From contig NW_026944384.1 in NCBI RefSeq assembly GCF_033439725.1, positions 2,790,001 through 2,854,000 on the forward strand: a stretch of 64,000 bases of DNA, in the 5' to 3' direction. The stretch is from Neurospora tetraspora (taxonomy: Eukaryota; Ascomycota; Sordariomycetes; Sordariales; Sordariaceae). The translations under genes were made by a program, and so were the position numbers. Below are positions 44,791 to 57,497 of the stretch, piece by piece (the stretch's first letter is position 1; each line of letters begins with the position of its first letter). Below the pieces are notes generated by a model that saw only the letters and a list, made by a program, of their open reading frames with translations, was not told the origin of the DNA and made no database searches.

Positions 44791-47471
44791 ATGGCGACGT
44801 TCCAATCCATGGGCAACGACGTCAAACTCTCTTTCGCAAAGGTACGTGGGCTTTCTTCACCTTGGTCCCAGCGTTGCGCCTCAAAGACTGTGTCTGACTT
44901 GTGCTATCCAGGTTGCAGCTGCGTCGGCATCCAAAGACTCAGCTACCATGGCAACTGCTACGAAAGCAAACGCACCGGTGACCGCCCGAGATAAGGTTGC
45001 GGTCCCGATCATGGTGGCCCCCGCCGCTACTGCGCCAGCGACCACAACATCTGGCTCTGCCTCTGTCTCGATCCAGAGTGATGTACACCCATCCCAGTCT
45101 GCGGAAAGGACTGGCGACGAGGGAAAAGCTTCCCAGGACAATATCGTCGACGGACTCAGAGATTTGAAGCTCGGGACCAAGACATCAGATGTCTCTATCG
45201 ACGTTCCGTTGGCCAGCTCTATATCGACGCCCAACAAGGTCGTGATCAGCCAGACACCTTCGGACGATAATTCGAGGGCTGACTCTAGCTCCGAGCTCGG
45301 CACAAAGCCACCAAGCTTGGATGGCAAGAGCATCACTTCTGGGACTACCTTTAACGCATTGGATGAGAAGGAGTCGTTGCGTCCAGACGACAGTGCCAGC
45401 ATGAAGGCTGCCACTGAGGACGACGACGCCTTCTCCATCCGTGGATCCTACTTCAACGGCTCACGAATGGGCTCCGAGGTTGCGGCTCGTATCCACCGCA
45501 TCCAAATTGGAGATATGCCCCCACGGGCCATCACTACACATGCTATGGCCGGCAATCAGGGTCAACTAGGCCTTGCTACGCCTCAGAGTGGCATATCCGA
45601 CAAACAGCCAGCGGCGGAGACTGAACTGCCACTGGCAACCGGCCCAGGCGCCCCTGATGGCTTGACGGCAAATGGTGGATTCCTAAGTCAGCATCCGGAT
45701 GAAAAGCTCTTAGAGGCCATGCGATCAGAGAAAGATCGGTTCAGCCTCTTGAAGATGGAACAACAAGTCATTGAGTTTGTGGAAAATTCAAAGTATGTTG
45801 ATTATTCCTCACATCCGTCAAGTCTTTGCGTCGCTAACGCCGTGTCTTTGTAGGGAACCATTCATGGATTTTCCACCAAACAACACGTTTTGGAGAATGT
45901 TGACACATAAGCTTGCGGACTACTATCATATGACCCATTCATATGAGGCGGTCTCGGGCGCAGTTCGCATATACAGAACTCCTTTTTGCAGAATTCCTCC
46001 GCCACTATCCACCATTGCGCCGTCGACCTCTAACACCAGCTCTCCGGCTCCTGCTGTGATACCAAGGAAGATTATGCGACGTGGTGAGGACGGTGAATTT
46101 GCTCCTTCTAGCGCAAATCCATCAAAGCCGACCTCAGAAGCTGGCAGTGACCCCAAAGATAAGGCTGCGACTAGCAAGGAAAGAATGACTAGGGAAGAGC
46201 GGGAAGAGGCGTATAACCGGGCGAGGCAGCGAATCTTCGGAAACATGAAGGAATCTGATGCTTCGGGCCAAGGTATGTCTTGTGGAATCCCCCTAGATAC
46301 GGGGAATAAGACTAACGAAGTGTAGACGGTGAAACCTCTAATGGTGTTTCTCGGGCGAGCTCGGTATCCGCCAAGGACAAGCCCAATGGCAAGAAGAAGG
46401 CCAATAAGCAACGTCGTGATGATTCAGAAAGTTTTGACTCTCGGTCTCAATACGTTGTCTATTATGGAGGCCCCCAGCAGTCAACATGGGGACCGGCACC
46501 TCAGGCCTACCCCATCAACAACGTCCCATATAACGTCCAGTATCAAGCACCATACCCAACTGCGGTCCCGACGTATGCGCCCAACCAGGCGTATCCGCAA
46601 AATCAAGCGTATACGCAGAATCAAGCGTATCCGCAAAATCAAGCGTATGCGCAGAATCAAACGTATCCGCAAATGGTTCCAAGCAACGGATTTGCTCCTC
46701 AATATGGCGCAATGGCAAACGTAAGTTCATCTTCAAAGTCGGCGTCAAGATCCACCCCTTCTAACTCACCATCAGTATCCCGCCCCCTCTGTCCCCCAGC
46801 CTGCAGTACCAGTGCAACAGCAACAACGTTACCAACCTTCCCAACCCCAAGTTGCTCCGCCATATACTCCTCCCATGCCCAGTGTATCGCAGCCGGCATG
46901 GGGGCCGCCACAGCAAGGCTTCAACCAGCCCGGGCCCGGCTATTCGTCTCGATCGAGTCCCTCCCCAGGAGGAATTCCGTATGCCTACGGACAACTCCCA
47001 GCGAATGCCAACCCCCACGACCCTAAAAGCCAACACCCAATTCCCGGCAGCTACAACCGGCAGGCGCTCAACCCCAAGACGCAATCCTTTTTGCCCGGAA
47101 ACGCCATGCTCCCGATGCAACCGCCGCCGGGTCCGTATGCAAGCTCGAACCATAGCAGCCCTCAGTTTTTGCCGGCTCACATGAACTACGGTGGTTATCA
47201 ACAACCCATGCCGCCACCGCCACAGGCAGGCTACGGTCCCGGTCCGATGGGCTACGCCATGTCGAGGCAAGGATCGAACAACTCGATGGGACCGTATCAC
47301 CACGTACCACCCCAGCATCATGCTATGCCCCCCAACGCATCTCCCCACATCGTCCACAGCAAGGTTGCAGGCGGTCCACTACCGCCGACCGGACCATCGG
47401 GGCCGCAAGGCTACAGCCATCTCCCAACATATGGCAACCCTGCCTCGTTGCCACAGAAACCTCCTATGTAG
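44791..47471 (+). CDS. R3H-SUZ domain RNA-binding protein
   Basis: Five exons (44791-44841, 44912-45792, 45854-46272, 46326-46720, 46776-47471) encode about 813 residues; all introns are GT-AG and in frame. Residues 1 to about 285 are Ser/Thr/Ala-rich. The R3H domain spans the second junction: DRFSLLKMEQQVIEFVENSK, then EPFMDFPPNNTFWRMLTHKL, ADYYHMTHSY and AVRIYRTPFCRIP. The SUZ domain follows (PRKIMRRGEDGEF to REEREEAYNRARQRIFG). R3H binds single-stranded nucleic acid and SUZ supports RNA binding, so a role in cytoplasmic mRNA control is likely. The C-terminal 350 residues are Pro/Gln/Tyr/Asn-rich and prion-like, with five tandem NQAYPQ-type hexapeptides. The ATG is separated from the main body by an early intron after 17 codons. 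Confidence 0.88.
46583..46672 (+). repeat. Five 18-base coding repeats (NQAYPQ)
   Basis: Five units of 18 bases encode NQAYPQ, NQAYTQ, NQAYPQ, NQAYAQ and NQTYPQ in the low-complexity tail of the R3H protein. Units alternate CCGCAA and ACGCAG/GCGCAG variants, so copies have diverged at codon level. Confidence 0.9.
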
Positions 47472-48443
47472 GGCCAGCGGAAGAGAATATGGCCAAGGGC
47501 AAGGTGGCAGCTAACATATGGGGCATGATGGCCTCAGCCATGGCAAATGAAGAAGAAGAGAATGGAACAGTGGCAAAAGAAGGAGGAGCGAGGGAGCATT
47601 GTGAATGCATGTAACTGTTACTAACTGTTGTTGACATGGATCTCTCCTAATGTTACTGTGCATAAGACAGGAAGGAGAAAAAGAGACGGAAGGTTGTTTA
47701 GGAGTCGAAGGAAGGAAAAGTAAGGGACACTCAGGAACGGCAGGCAGCATAGCGCAAGACTCAAATCCACTCACAGTCGGTTCTCAACCTAGGTTCTACA
47801 AAAAGGTGAAAGGTCGGAACTAATGAAAAACTCATCCGCATTTATGTTTTCGAAATCGCATGGCACGGGCGACTCGGGAGATCAAGGCATCGAATAGATT
47901 GTTGTTTTTAAACAGAAAATTCCCAAATCAATTCATCATGCTGCTGACCTGACCGAGTTAGAAGGCTCTAGTAGTAGTATTCCTATGAACGCCATAATTG
48001 TTTGAGACCCAACCAAAGACGTCCCGCACCCCCCCTCTCTCTCTCTCCCTCCTTTTTACCCTTCTCTCCCTCTCCCTCTCTCTCCAAAGTAACCGACGAC
48101 CGAGACCGCGCGCGCGCTTCATAATGCTGTAGCGAAACAGCAGGGTATAGACAGCAGACAGACGAGACGACAACTCCAGTCCGCACAGGTCGAGTAGTAA
48201 ATAGAATGATGGGGGAGCCCGCTTTCTCTTCTAGAAACGGCTGATGACTTGAATCAAACGCGCGCAAAAGGGACGACTCATGTAAGAGAAATTGGATCCT
48301 TTTGTTGTGTGTGAACCTTTCTTTTCCCCTGCCTGGTTGTGTGTAGTGGCCTTTCATTAAAAAGATAAAAAAATTGGAACGAGTTTCATTCTCCTCTTTC
48401 CATTTTTTCTTCTCTCTCCCTTTCTTTCCACAACTCGTTCTCT
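47472..48443. other. Convergent 3' regions, no gene seen
   Basis: Between the convergent R3H and eIF3f genes. It contains a CT microsatellite (about 48030-48085) and a short GCGCGCGC run near 48108. No gene is supported. Confidence 0.45.
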
Positions 48444-49774
48444 TTACTCCACAGGTTCCCTGGGCTCCCTGGGCTCCCTGGGCTCGCGGCCACCGCGGCC
48501 ACCAGCACCACCGCCGCGACCGCCACGCTTGCCGCCCTGGCCCCTTTGGCCACGCTGGCCGTCGCTCTTCTTGTCGCCCTCGGCGCCCTCACCATCCTTC
48601 TTCTCGCCGCCCTCCTTGCCCTCGTCGAGCTTGGCAGTGGCCAGGCGCTGGGACAGCTCGATCTGGGTGCGGATCGTGTTGGCGAGGTACGAGACCATGA
48701 GGACGTCCTGGATGTGGTTGTTGAAGTCGTTCTCGATGGCCAGGTTGGACACCTTGGGAGCCAGGGAAAGGGCGTTCATGAGGTACTGGCCGAGCGCGTG
48801 GTTGCCGTCGCGCTCCTCGTCGAGCACCTCGCCGACGAAGCCGGAAACGCGCTCGAGCAGGTCCGAGACGGTCTCGAGGGCCTGGGCGAGGTTCTCAATG
48901 TCGGAGACGACGGGGGCGGAGCGCGACTCGGCGTCGGCGGCGGCGGCGACGGAGCCAAGAGCGCCGCGCTCGGCGTCGGTGAAGAGGAGCTTGTGGGGCA
49001 CCTCGATGAAGAGGCACGACTCGGCGGCGCGCTCGGGGCTGACGGCCACGGGAGCGGAGATGTACGTCTTGGTCTCGATGGGCGCGCCGGCCTCGGTGCC
49101 GATGGTCAGGTGGACGGCCGGGTGGGGGAAGGTGCCGGTCTCGGGGGAGGCGAAGAAGTTCTGGATCAGGGCGCTGAAGCTGTTGAGCTCGTGCGAGGTG
49201 GTGTACCAACCCAGCAGGGTCTCGCGCGGGCTGGCCTTGAGGGTCAGGGCCAGCATGTTCTTCTGGTACTCGACGTCCACCTCGACCTGGTCCTCGTTCT
49301 CGGTGTGGGGGATGGCGAAGGTGGAGCGCACTTCGACCTCGCTGCCGTCCTCGCTGCGGACACCCACGAGGGCACCAATCACCCGTGTCGACTGGGTGTC
49401 GCGGTCGTCCCGTCTGACGGCATGGTCGATGATGGAGAAGACAGCCTAGTTGGTGAGGAAAGCGAAGGGCTACATGTCAGCTAGGTGTTGTATGGTCTTG
49501 GGCCATGGTAGTGGTGGTAGTGGTGGTGGTGATGGCGGGGTAGTAGAGGGGATATAGGTAGGTAGGCTTGACATGCGCAAAGGGACATCAAGGTAGGGGA
49601 CTAGGTAAATTAGGAGTGGAGGGGCAGATATAGACTGTAGTATAGAAATTGGTGCTGTTGACGTACCTGAGGCTGGATGTTGACGGTAAGCGGGGCATTG
49701 CTAACACCGAAGCCGAGCACGTTGGGCGCAAGGGGGCGCGAGAGATGGACGAAAGACTCCTGATCGACAGCCAT
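48444..49774 (-). CDS. eif3f: Translation initiation factor eIF3 subunit F
   Basis: Two exons on the minus strand, 49774-49667 and 49445-48444, give 369 residues. The intron (221 bases, GTACGT...CTAG) is in phase 0. Exon 1 encodes [20 protein letters not shown], then [16 protein letters not shown]. The MPN domain continues with [42 protein letters not shown] and [11 protein letters not shown]. As in other eIF3f proteins, the JAMM metal ligands are not all kept, so it is a scaffold MPN protein of the eIF3 complex. The tail is a Gly/Arg-rich RGG-like segment ending in REP repeats, longer than in yeast-type relatives. Divergent from UTP25. Confidence 0.93.
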
Positions 49775-50500
49775 TTTGACGACGGGCTGGGGCTGTAGTT
49801 GAGTGTGAGGTGGTGGAGGGGTGTGGTGGTGGTTGATAGAGGAAGCAGGAGTTCGAGGAGGAGGGGAGCAGCCGTCGAGGTTGAGATTATGGGGCTCTTT
49901 GAAAATGTAGACAGCAGACGCTGCTTTCGGGTTCGGGGTGAGAGAGAAGAGGCTAGCGGTTGGCCGGGGGGGTGGGCTTGGTGGGCACGACAGAAGTGGA
50001 AGTCACTTTGCACTTTTTTACTGGGGGTCAATGGCACTCGAGAGTCTCGGTGGCAGGCAGGCAGTCGGGTCACTGTTCGCAGTCACGATCCATTCTTTGA
50101 TGCCGCCTCTCGCCTTGCTCCATCCAGCTTTCGCAAAATATGGGGACCAGCAGGCGGGCCTCTGCTCGAATTTTTGGTTTTGCAGCTCAATGCGGGACCT
50201 TTGGGTTGTGCGCGCTAAGATAAGATAAGCCGGTCCCACTCTTGGCGTTCAGCTTGACTTCAGATTGTTCTTCTTCGCAAGGGTCAAGGGGGGTGGCGTT
50301 ACAAGGCTGCTCGCTGCCAAGCCTTTCCTTCAAGATTCCATTGGACTTTTGGACTTTTTCTTCTTGGCCCGCTGACAAGGCTGAATACAATTTCCGTATC
50401 GTTTTTTCGACCCCCGTTGAATTTGATTTCACATTCATTACCGATTTTCATCTCACCAACCTCAAATCTCAAAATTTGAGAAATTTTTCACTCCACCAAT
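49775..50500. other. Divergent promoter region, eIF3f/UTP25
   Basis: Shared upstream region of two translation and ribosome genes. It has GGT-rich sequence next to eIF3f and an AT-rich leader before the UTP25 ATG. No gene is seen. Confidence 0.45.
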
Positions 50501-52903
50501 ATGGCATTCAGAGGTCGCGGCGGTGACCGTGGAGGAGGAGGTGGAGGTCGTGGAAGAGGTGGCGGAGGAGGTTTCAGAGGCAGAGGAGGTTCCAGAGGAG
50601 GAGGTTCTAGAGGAGGAGGTTCCAGGGGAGGAGGCTCTAGGGGAGGAGGCTCCAGGGGAGGCGCTAGAGGTGCTTCGAGAGGCCGGGGTAGGGGAAGTTC
50701 AAGGGGTGGTGCCAGAGGAGGTGTCGGCCCTCGCCCATTCAAGTTCAACGACGCACGACTTGCCGACAAGGACGAAGAGTAAGGAAATTTCATGACTGAA
50801 GAAAAAGGTGAAAATTTTACTAACTGAAACAGGGGAGATGAGGAGGAGGACATTTCTGAAGATGAGTCCAACGTTTCCGAGGAGGAGATTGAGGAGTCAG
50901 AAGAGGAGGAAGAGGAGGAGGAGGACGCTCAATCTGGTCAGCCATATATGAGTCTCCTGAAGAGCTTCCAGAGTGCAACCAAGTCAAAGAAGAGAAAGTT
51001 GGATCACCCAGAGGAGGAAGGGCCAAACAAGGCCACCAAGACGGAAGACGACGATGACAGCGCCGGCGAAGACGACGAAAAAGTGAAGGAAGACGTGGAT
51101 GCGGTTGATGAGCCAGAGGAAGATCCCCAGGATGCACCACTAGAGGACTTGTTCGACGAAGATGACGACCTCGACAACTCAGACCCATTCGAAACGCACT
51201 TTGCGGCCCCAGACGAGGCGACATTCCAGGCGAGGATAAAGGCTATTCAGGCGAACAAGTGGAGGACCAACAGGATAGCACAGAACTCCAACAGGATATA
51301 CTACAACACCCCCGAGACAGGCGACTCAACTGAGCGGAAACTTCCCCATTCCATTTCTGGAGTTGCCGACCTCAAGCTCAAGCAACGACTTGCCGAATCG
51401 ATGGCTAAGCACACCGAGTTCGACGAGGCCGAGAAGGCAGTAGCCCCTCTCCTCTTCAACTACCAAGACATGCTTTACTGCAACCGGACAGTGGCATCGT
51501 CTGACAGCATAAGGCGGATGGCGTGTCTTCACGCGCTCAACCATGTCTTCAAGTAAGTCTGACAGGAGCATGAAAAACGGGAACAGGGAGCTGACTTGAT
51601 CCCCAGGACTCGTGACCGTGTGATCAAGAACAACACCAAGCTGCAAAGAGACGACAGCCTTGAGCTCAGAGACCAGGGCTTCGTCCGCCCCAAGGTCTTG
51701 ATGATCCTGCCTACCCGACAGTCGTGCGTCAAGATGGTCGAAATGATCTGCAAGGTCGCCGCTCCTGAGCAACAAGAACACCGCAAGCGTTTCGACGATG
51801 GCTACGTCGACAAGTCCACCAAGTTCTCCGACGACAAGCCCGAAGACTTCCGTGACCTCTTCTCCGGCAGCGACGACGACATGTTCCGTCTCGGTATGAA
51901 GTTCACTCGCAAGACCATCAAATACTTCTCGCAGTTCTACAACTCGGACATCATCTTCGCCTCCCCTCTCGGTCTGCGCATGGCCATCGGCTCCGAGGAA
52001 GAGAAGAAGAAGCTCGACTACGACTTCCTCTCGTCCATCGAGCTCGTCATCGTCGACCAGGCCGACGCCCTGCTCATGCAGAACTGGGAGCACGTCGAGT
52101 TCATCTTCGAGCACCTCAACCTCCAACCCCGCGACGCCCACGGCTGCGACTTCTCCCGCGTGCGGCCCTGGTACCTCGACGACCAAGCCAAGTACTTCCG
52201 TCAAACCGTCATCTTCAGCGCCTTCAACACGCCCGAGCTCGCCGAGCTGCAGCGTCTCCACTGCCACAACTGGGCCGGCAAGGCCCGGCTGCAAGCCGAG
52301 TACCCCGGCGTGATCCAGTACCTGGGCGTCAAGACGCGCCAGACCTTCAGCCGGTTCGACGCGGCCTCCATCGCCGCCGACCCGGACGCCCGCTTCGCCT
52401 ACTTCACCAAGGCCATCGTGCCGACGCTGGTCAAGCGGGCCGCCAAGGACGCGGCGGGCACGCTCATCTTCATCCCGTCGTACCTCGACTTTGTGCGCGT
52501 GCGCAACTACTTTGCCAACAACCCGGCCGTCGAGAGCGTCACGTTCGGCAACATCTCCGAGTACGCCGACACGCCCGAGGCGTCGCGCGCGCGCTCGCAT
52601 TTCCTGACGGGCCGCCACCGCGTGCTGCTGTACACGGAGCGCGCCCACCACTTTAGGCGGTACGCGATCAAGGGCGTCAAGCGCGTCATCTTTTATGGCT
52701 TGCCGGATAACCCGATTTTTTACAGGGAGATTGCGGGCGGGTATCTGCAGAAGAGCGAGCAGGCGCTGATGCTGGAGCACGGGCAGGGACATGTCAAGGT
52801 CATGTTTAGCAAGTATGATATCATGAAGCTGGAGAGGATCGTGGGCACGAAGAGGGCGGGTAAGATGATTACGGAGCAGGGTGATACTTTTGACTTTGTG
52901 TAA
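50501..52903 (+). CDS. utp25: U3 snoRNP-associated protein UTP25
   Basis: Three exons (50501-50778, 50833-51552, 51607-52903) give about 764 residues; both introns are GTAAG...AG and in frame. The first 80 residues are an RGG box built of GGGSRGG repeats. An acidic Glu/Asp stretch follows, then the UTP25 domain: [94 protein letters not shown] and [20 protein letters not shown]25 resembles a DEAD-box helicase without working ATPase motifs: VIVDQADAL stands where VLDEAD would be. It serves 18S rRNA maturation in the nucleolus. The RGG start is an extension over yeast UTP25. Confidence 0.93.
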
Positions 52904-53467
52904 GAGTCGCGGTTGAATGGTATGTATAAAAGGCGTCGGATAATAAAAATGTCAAGGGAACTAACTACTGGGTTTGCATGGGATGAAAAGTTTGCTGCAT
53001 AGTTGTCGAGATAGAATACCTACTACTGTACATAGTGAGCAATAAAAACAACATTCTGAAAGTCACCAGTCCATGAAAGGGGCGTATGATTTGCCTGTTT
53101 CCCAAGTTCCATTTTGTGTAAGCCAAGTGTATCCCATACCTTGTAAAATTACACTCTTTTTTGCTTCCTGTCTTGTGATATTTGTACACTTTGGTTTCCC
53201 CTTTCCCTTGCTGACTCAACAGCGAGGGTGGTCTGGTTAGTGTGCAGGCTGGCTAGTAAAAGCTCCTTCACACATATAACGTCTACCCCGGACCACAACG
53301 AGAGCGGAGATCAAGCCCCTTTCCCTTCCCATGACCTCAAAGAAGGCGGCAGGTGATGAAGCCTTTTCCAGCTATTCACGCACACCTGCCTCTCTCTTGA
53401 GGGGAAACCAAGCCCTCCATCCCCTTCCTTCTTCCAACCCGTTTCCACTATGCAACCTGGCGACCGC
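52904..53467. other. Convergent 3' regions, no gene seen
   Basis: Spacer between convergent UTP25 and bL17m genes. It is AT-rich on the left and CT-rich on the right. Nothing else is seen. Confidence 0.45.
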
Positions 53468-54128
53468 TTAACGATCAAGCTTCTTCCACTCCTTAGGATT
53501 TATCGCGCCCGCGGTGAACTTCATATCCCTGAGCTTAGCGACCATATCCTCGAACGAGCGCATGCCGTCCTTGCGGAAGCGCGTGACCTTCTCCATGTTC
53601 TTCCTGGTGAGGTCGGTGTGCTCGGTCTTTTGCTCGCGGTCGCGCGCCACGGTCGCCGCCGTCATGGCGAAGCGCATGTCCTTGGGCCCATCGACGAGCT
53701 CGAGGATGGCCGAGGGCGCTTGCGAGTACTGGTCCTTGGGCTCGGTGCGCAGCACGCGCGTGTAGCCTCCTGGCCGGTTGGCGTAGCGCTCGCGGATCTC
53801 GCCGAAGAGTTTGGGGAGGAGCTGGTCGGGGGTCTAAGCACCAGCAGCATGGGACACAGGTTAGCTGTTGTGCTTTTTTATATGACGAGAGAAACTAGAA
53901 TGCGAAACATACGTAGAGAATACCCTGGGCACTACGCCGGGCTGTCTCGGTGTCGCGCTTGGAGAGGGTGATGAGCTTCTCGGCCAGGCGCTGGGCCTCC
54001 TTGGCCTTGGGATAGGTGGTGTGGATGGTCTCGTTCTTGATGAGCGAGGTGACGAGGTTGCGCAGCAAAGCCTGGCGATGCGCAGAGCTACGGCTCAAGT
54101 GCCTGTACTTGACGTGGGCGCCGGCCAT
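53468..54128 (-). CDS. mrpl8: Mitochondrial large-subunit ribosomal protein bL17m
   Basis: Two exons on the minus strand, 54128-53913 and 53833-53468, give 193 residues. The intron (79 bases) has a GTATGT donor and a TTAG acceptor. The L17 signature is at the very start: [20 protein letters not shown], then [20 protein letters not shown] and [12 protein letters not shown]. Exon 2 reads [24 protein letters not shown], the second conserved block, with a fungal C-terminal extension. There is no long presequence, as in other fungal L17m proteins. It belongs to the 54S mitoribosomal subunit, near the peptide exit. Divergent from MIC12. Confidence 0.93.
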
Positions 54129-54905
54129 TGTGTCTGTGTTGTTTTGGTACGACCTCGAGTTGTCTAAGTCCCGGTGGGTTGGCCCTCGGTCCGGGAAAAG
54201 CGTAGCCGCAGGACGGGGAGGTCGTGTGGAGTTCCTGGTGGGCGGACGGGTCGGTCGTCGTGCAGTCGGTCGGTAGGTCGGTCGGTGCGGCTGCCGGAAG
54301 ACGGAGAAAGAGGATCTCGAATTGTCAAAGTTCAAGATTCGGGCTCGGCGCGGGCAACGGCACCCACTCGATTGGCAGGGTTCCTGACAGTGGACTGGGT
54401 CGCTGTAGCGCGGATGCCGGACAACCCGACGTCGGGCGGAGCTTTTGCGGTGCGGGACCCGAAATTTTCTCGGCCCTGGGCCTGTGCTTTTGGGGTCCTT
54501 GTCCGCCCGCTACCGCGAATCTACCGCGGGTCTACAGCCGTAAGGTCCGCTAGTGGCCCGCCTAAAAGTGCTGGATCAACAGCGCCAAGGAGATCCACAG
54601 CACCTCCGGATCCCGCAACCGGACAGTGGCACCACGTCCCGCAGCGGGATTCGCTAACAGCCCAGGGCCGCCTAAATGTTCACGCCATTCTTTCGTCCCA
54701 ATTCCCAACTACGTCACCCTTTCTTCCCAATTGTCTGATCTCCCACGTTCTTTCAACCCTCAATCAACCACCCTTCGTTCGGTTGAGTCAAGACCTTTAG
54801 GTCTGTCTCTATTGCGACACTACCTAGACTCTAGAGTAGATCTCACCAAGTCCCGTCCCTACAAGAGCCCAAGCCCACCGTCGTCACCCCACGTCAGTCG
54901 CAACA
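54129..54905. other. Divergent promoter region, bL17m/MIC12
   Basis: About 780 GC-rich bases shared by two genes for mitochondrial proteins. It contains GGTCGGTCG-like repeats near 54240-54290. No gene is seen. Confidence 0.45.
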
Positions 54906-55896
54906 ATGGGTTTCGTAGCCGGCGTCGTATGTTCTCTCTCTCCCCAATTAAACAACTATACCTAACTAACCGACTTCCCAAAACCAGACCGGCGGCGCAA
55001 CCCTCACCCTCGGCCTCACCTACCTCGCCATCGCCGCCCACCAGCAAAACCGCACCCACCAATCCGACCTCCTGCGCGCGCAGACCCGCTTCGTCAACAC
55101 GCTCGCCCGCGACACCCTCCCAACCAACCTGCGCACGCGCTACCCCGTCAACGATGAGGACCTAGCCTACTTCCCTCCCCCTCGCTCCGAGCTCGTCGAG
55201 CGCGAGCGCCACCGCTTCGTCGAGTCCGTCAAGGACAAGTGGAACCACGAAATCGAGAACGCGGTGCGGTGGGCGCAGACCACGGACTGGTCGTCAGTCC
55301 GCGAAAAAGCCGAGGACGCTGTTGCCAGTCTGTTTGGCTTCACGATCGATCGCAGCGAGTATGCTGCGGAGAAGGCGAGGGAGGCGGCTAGGATTGCGGC
55401 GGAAAGGATGAGGTATGCTGCCGAGGAGGGCAAGGAGACGGGCAAGATTATGGCTAGGGAGGCGCGCGTCACGTCGGAGGAGATGAGGAGGCGGGCGGCC
55501 GAGACGGCGAGGTTGTGGAGCCGGGAAGCGAAGGAGGAGATGCAGGTGGTTAAGGGAGTGGGGCATAGGGTCGCCGAGGAGATCAGGCATGATGCTGAGG
55601 TGGTCAGAGGCGTGGTGAACAGCGCTGTGGATAAGGCGGTGGAGAAGGGCCGCCACGGCATCGAGAAGGTGGAGGAGGCGGTGGGCATGGGCAAGGCGGC
55701 GGTTCGTCTCGCCGAGGAGAAATTCGAGGCCGCGGCGGACCGGAAACTGTTACATGTGTCGGAGATTGACAAGGCGTTGCAGGAGAGGTATACCAAGAGG
55801 GAGGATGTCATGAAGAAGAGCGTGCAGGAGGTGCTGGCGGAGAGATATATCCCGATGGACAAGAGGGACAATACCCGGTTACGCAGTCTTATTTAG
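54906..55896 (+). CDS. mic12: MICOS complex subunit MIC12 (AIM5) type
   Basis: Two exons, 54906-54926 and 54988-55896, give 309 residues. The first exon has only seven codons (MGFVAGV). After the junction come TGGATLTLGLTYLAIAAHQQ and NRTHQSDLLRAQ, a single N-terminal membrane segment with the Gly-rich pattern of fungal MIC12. This subunit anchors the MICOS complex at crista junctions of the inner mitochondrial membrane. LVERERHRFVESVKDKWNHE and IENAVRWAQTTDW are typical. The C-terminal half is a long Ala/Glu/Arg-rich coiled coil (about residues 125-285), longer than in yeast AIM5. A 180-residue frame overlapping the start in another phase is a shadow. Confidence 0.85.
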
Positions 55897-57497
55897 GGGT
55901 TGGGCATTGGGATACGATGCGAGATTAGTACATAGAAAAAAGAGGCAGCAGTTATGGAAGGGTTTGAAGAGCAACAACGAAAGAGTTGTTATCACCACTA
56001 CTACCAACATGGCGACATATGATATGACATACGCACTCTGTTCAAGAAACACTATATGCCACGAGGACCCAAAAAGAGGCTTCAAGGTGATATGTGGTGA
56101 TAAAAAGTTCCATGCTCCATAAAACCTCAGTGCTTATCAAAATATTCCTAAGCCATCAACTGGTACTGACCCTTACGTTGCCTCTTGTGAAAATTCATAT
56201 GTGCACAAAATCCACTTAAACATCTTTTCATGTCCGAGACAACACCTACATGCAGATCAAATGTCAAAAGACACAAAAAAAAAAAAAAAAACATACAACA
56301 CCAGGTTCTTCACCCGTCGTCACCGAACCGACTACTAGCCTGGCGGTCACTGGCTTATCTAGAGGAGAGCGGACGGGATCCCGAGTTTTGGCCCAGCGCC
56401 TATGGTCGTATGTCATTAGCATGGTGTCCTCGTGTCTGTCACTATGGGAATGTGTACGGATTAGTTTGTTTTTAAATGCCTGATGTTGTTTATCGGGGGG
56501 CTTTTTGTTGCATGGATCATGTTACAAGGGAGGGGAATGAATGGGTGTTTACAATAGCCTTGACGAGTACCTACTCGAACGGATAGAGAGGTTTAAGCAG
56601 TAAAATGATGGAATGGGTTCGTTGTGGTTTGCCATATGGTGAATGTGTTCTAGTAGGAAAACATTGTAACGGCAGATTCTCTTGTAGGTTGAACCACAGA
56701 ATTAAAGAAAAAGAATATCAACATCATTTCTGTGTTGGCGTGTGGTTCTTCAAATTGCTAATCTACATCATGTTGCGTGTCTGGGTATTTTTCTAATCCA
56801 GTACAACGTTGCAAAGTACAGAATTCAACACCCAAGGGAAGGCGAACACAAATCGAACCAAACACTTCTAGAACCGATCAAGGAAAATGCTGGGAACAAC
56901 GAGAGCCTAATGAACTTATATTACACTATACACCTGCATATGAACTAGCAAGTAAGATCCGAGGTGGTGGTCCGGCAATTGATTGAGTGGCCCATTTATC
57001 CTTATTAACCCAGCCGCGTCTTATCCTGCAAAGTCGGTATCGAGAAACACTAAGGCCAGAGGCTTGATATTGGCTCCCTAGAATAAATTAATACGGTCCT
57101 CTCATGTACTCTGTCGGTGTTGAACTGGTGTTCCATATGTTATGGTCACTCCCGACCCATCAAAAAGACATCTGAAACCCATCGTGTATTCCCGTCACAC
57201 ACGCTTCGCACCGCTCCACATCATTAACATGTACCTAGCTGGGTATCTGAGTTGATTCACAATCCAGCCACCGGATGTCCGTTCACCGCCCGGTCTTCTT
57301 ACTAGCGTCACTGGGGATTCATGTCCAGCACTACCTATATGTCGACGAATCGGTCCAACCCCAAGCTCCCCTAACCCATCAACGCATGCATAAGAACTCC
57401 TGTTTTTCTCTCCTTGTCCCGAGATCTTGGATTCAATTGGAAGGGTGGACACAGAGGACGTCGTACAGGCGGGACGGCGCCGTCTCCTCCCACCAAG
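55897..57497. other. AT-rich intergenic region, no gene seen
   Basis: 1.6 kb of AT-rich sequence with a short A run near 56276-56291. Open frames are below 80 codons except shadows of the next gene's leader. No motif is found. Confidence 0.45.

Noticed and set aside
48546-49484. 312-codon and 306-codon plus-strand frames over eIF3f
   Set aside because: Both are shadows of the eIF3f gene on the other strand; their composition is Val/Gly/Leu repeats without family features.
51326-52792. 488-codon open frame on the minus strand inside UTP25
   Set aside because: It is antisense to the conserved UTP25 coding exons. Long antisense frames are expected where the gene uses codons ending in C or G, and the translation lacks any motif.
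54626-55165. 179-codon plus-strand frame before MIC12
   Set aside because: It crosses the MIC12 start and intron in another phase; the MIC12 frame has the family membrane segment and continues to 55896.
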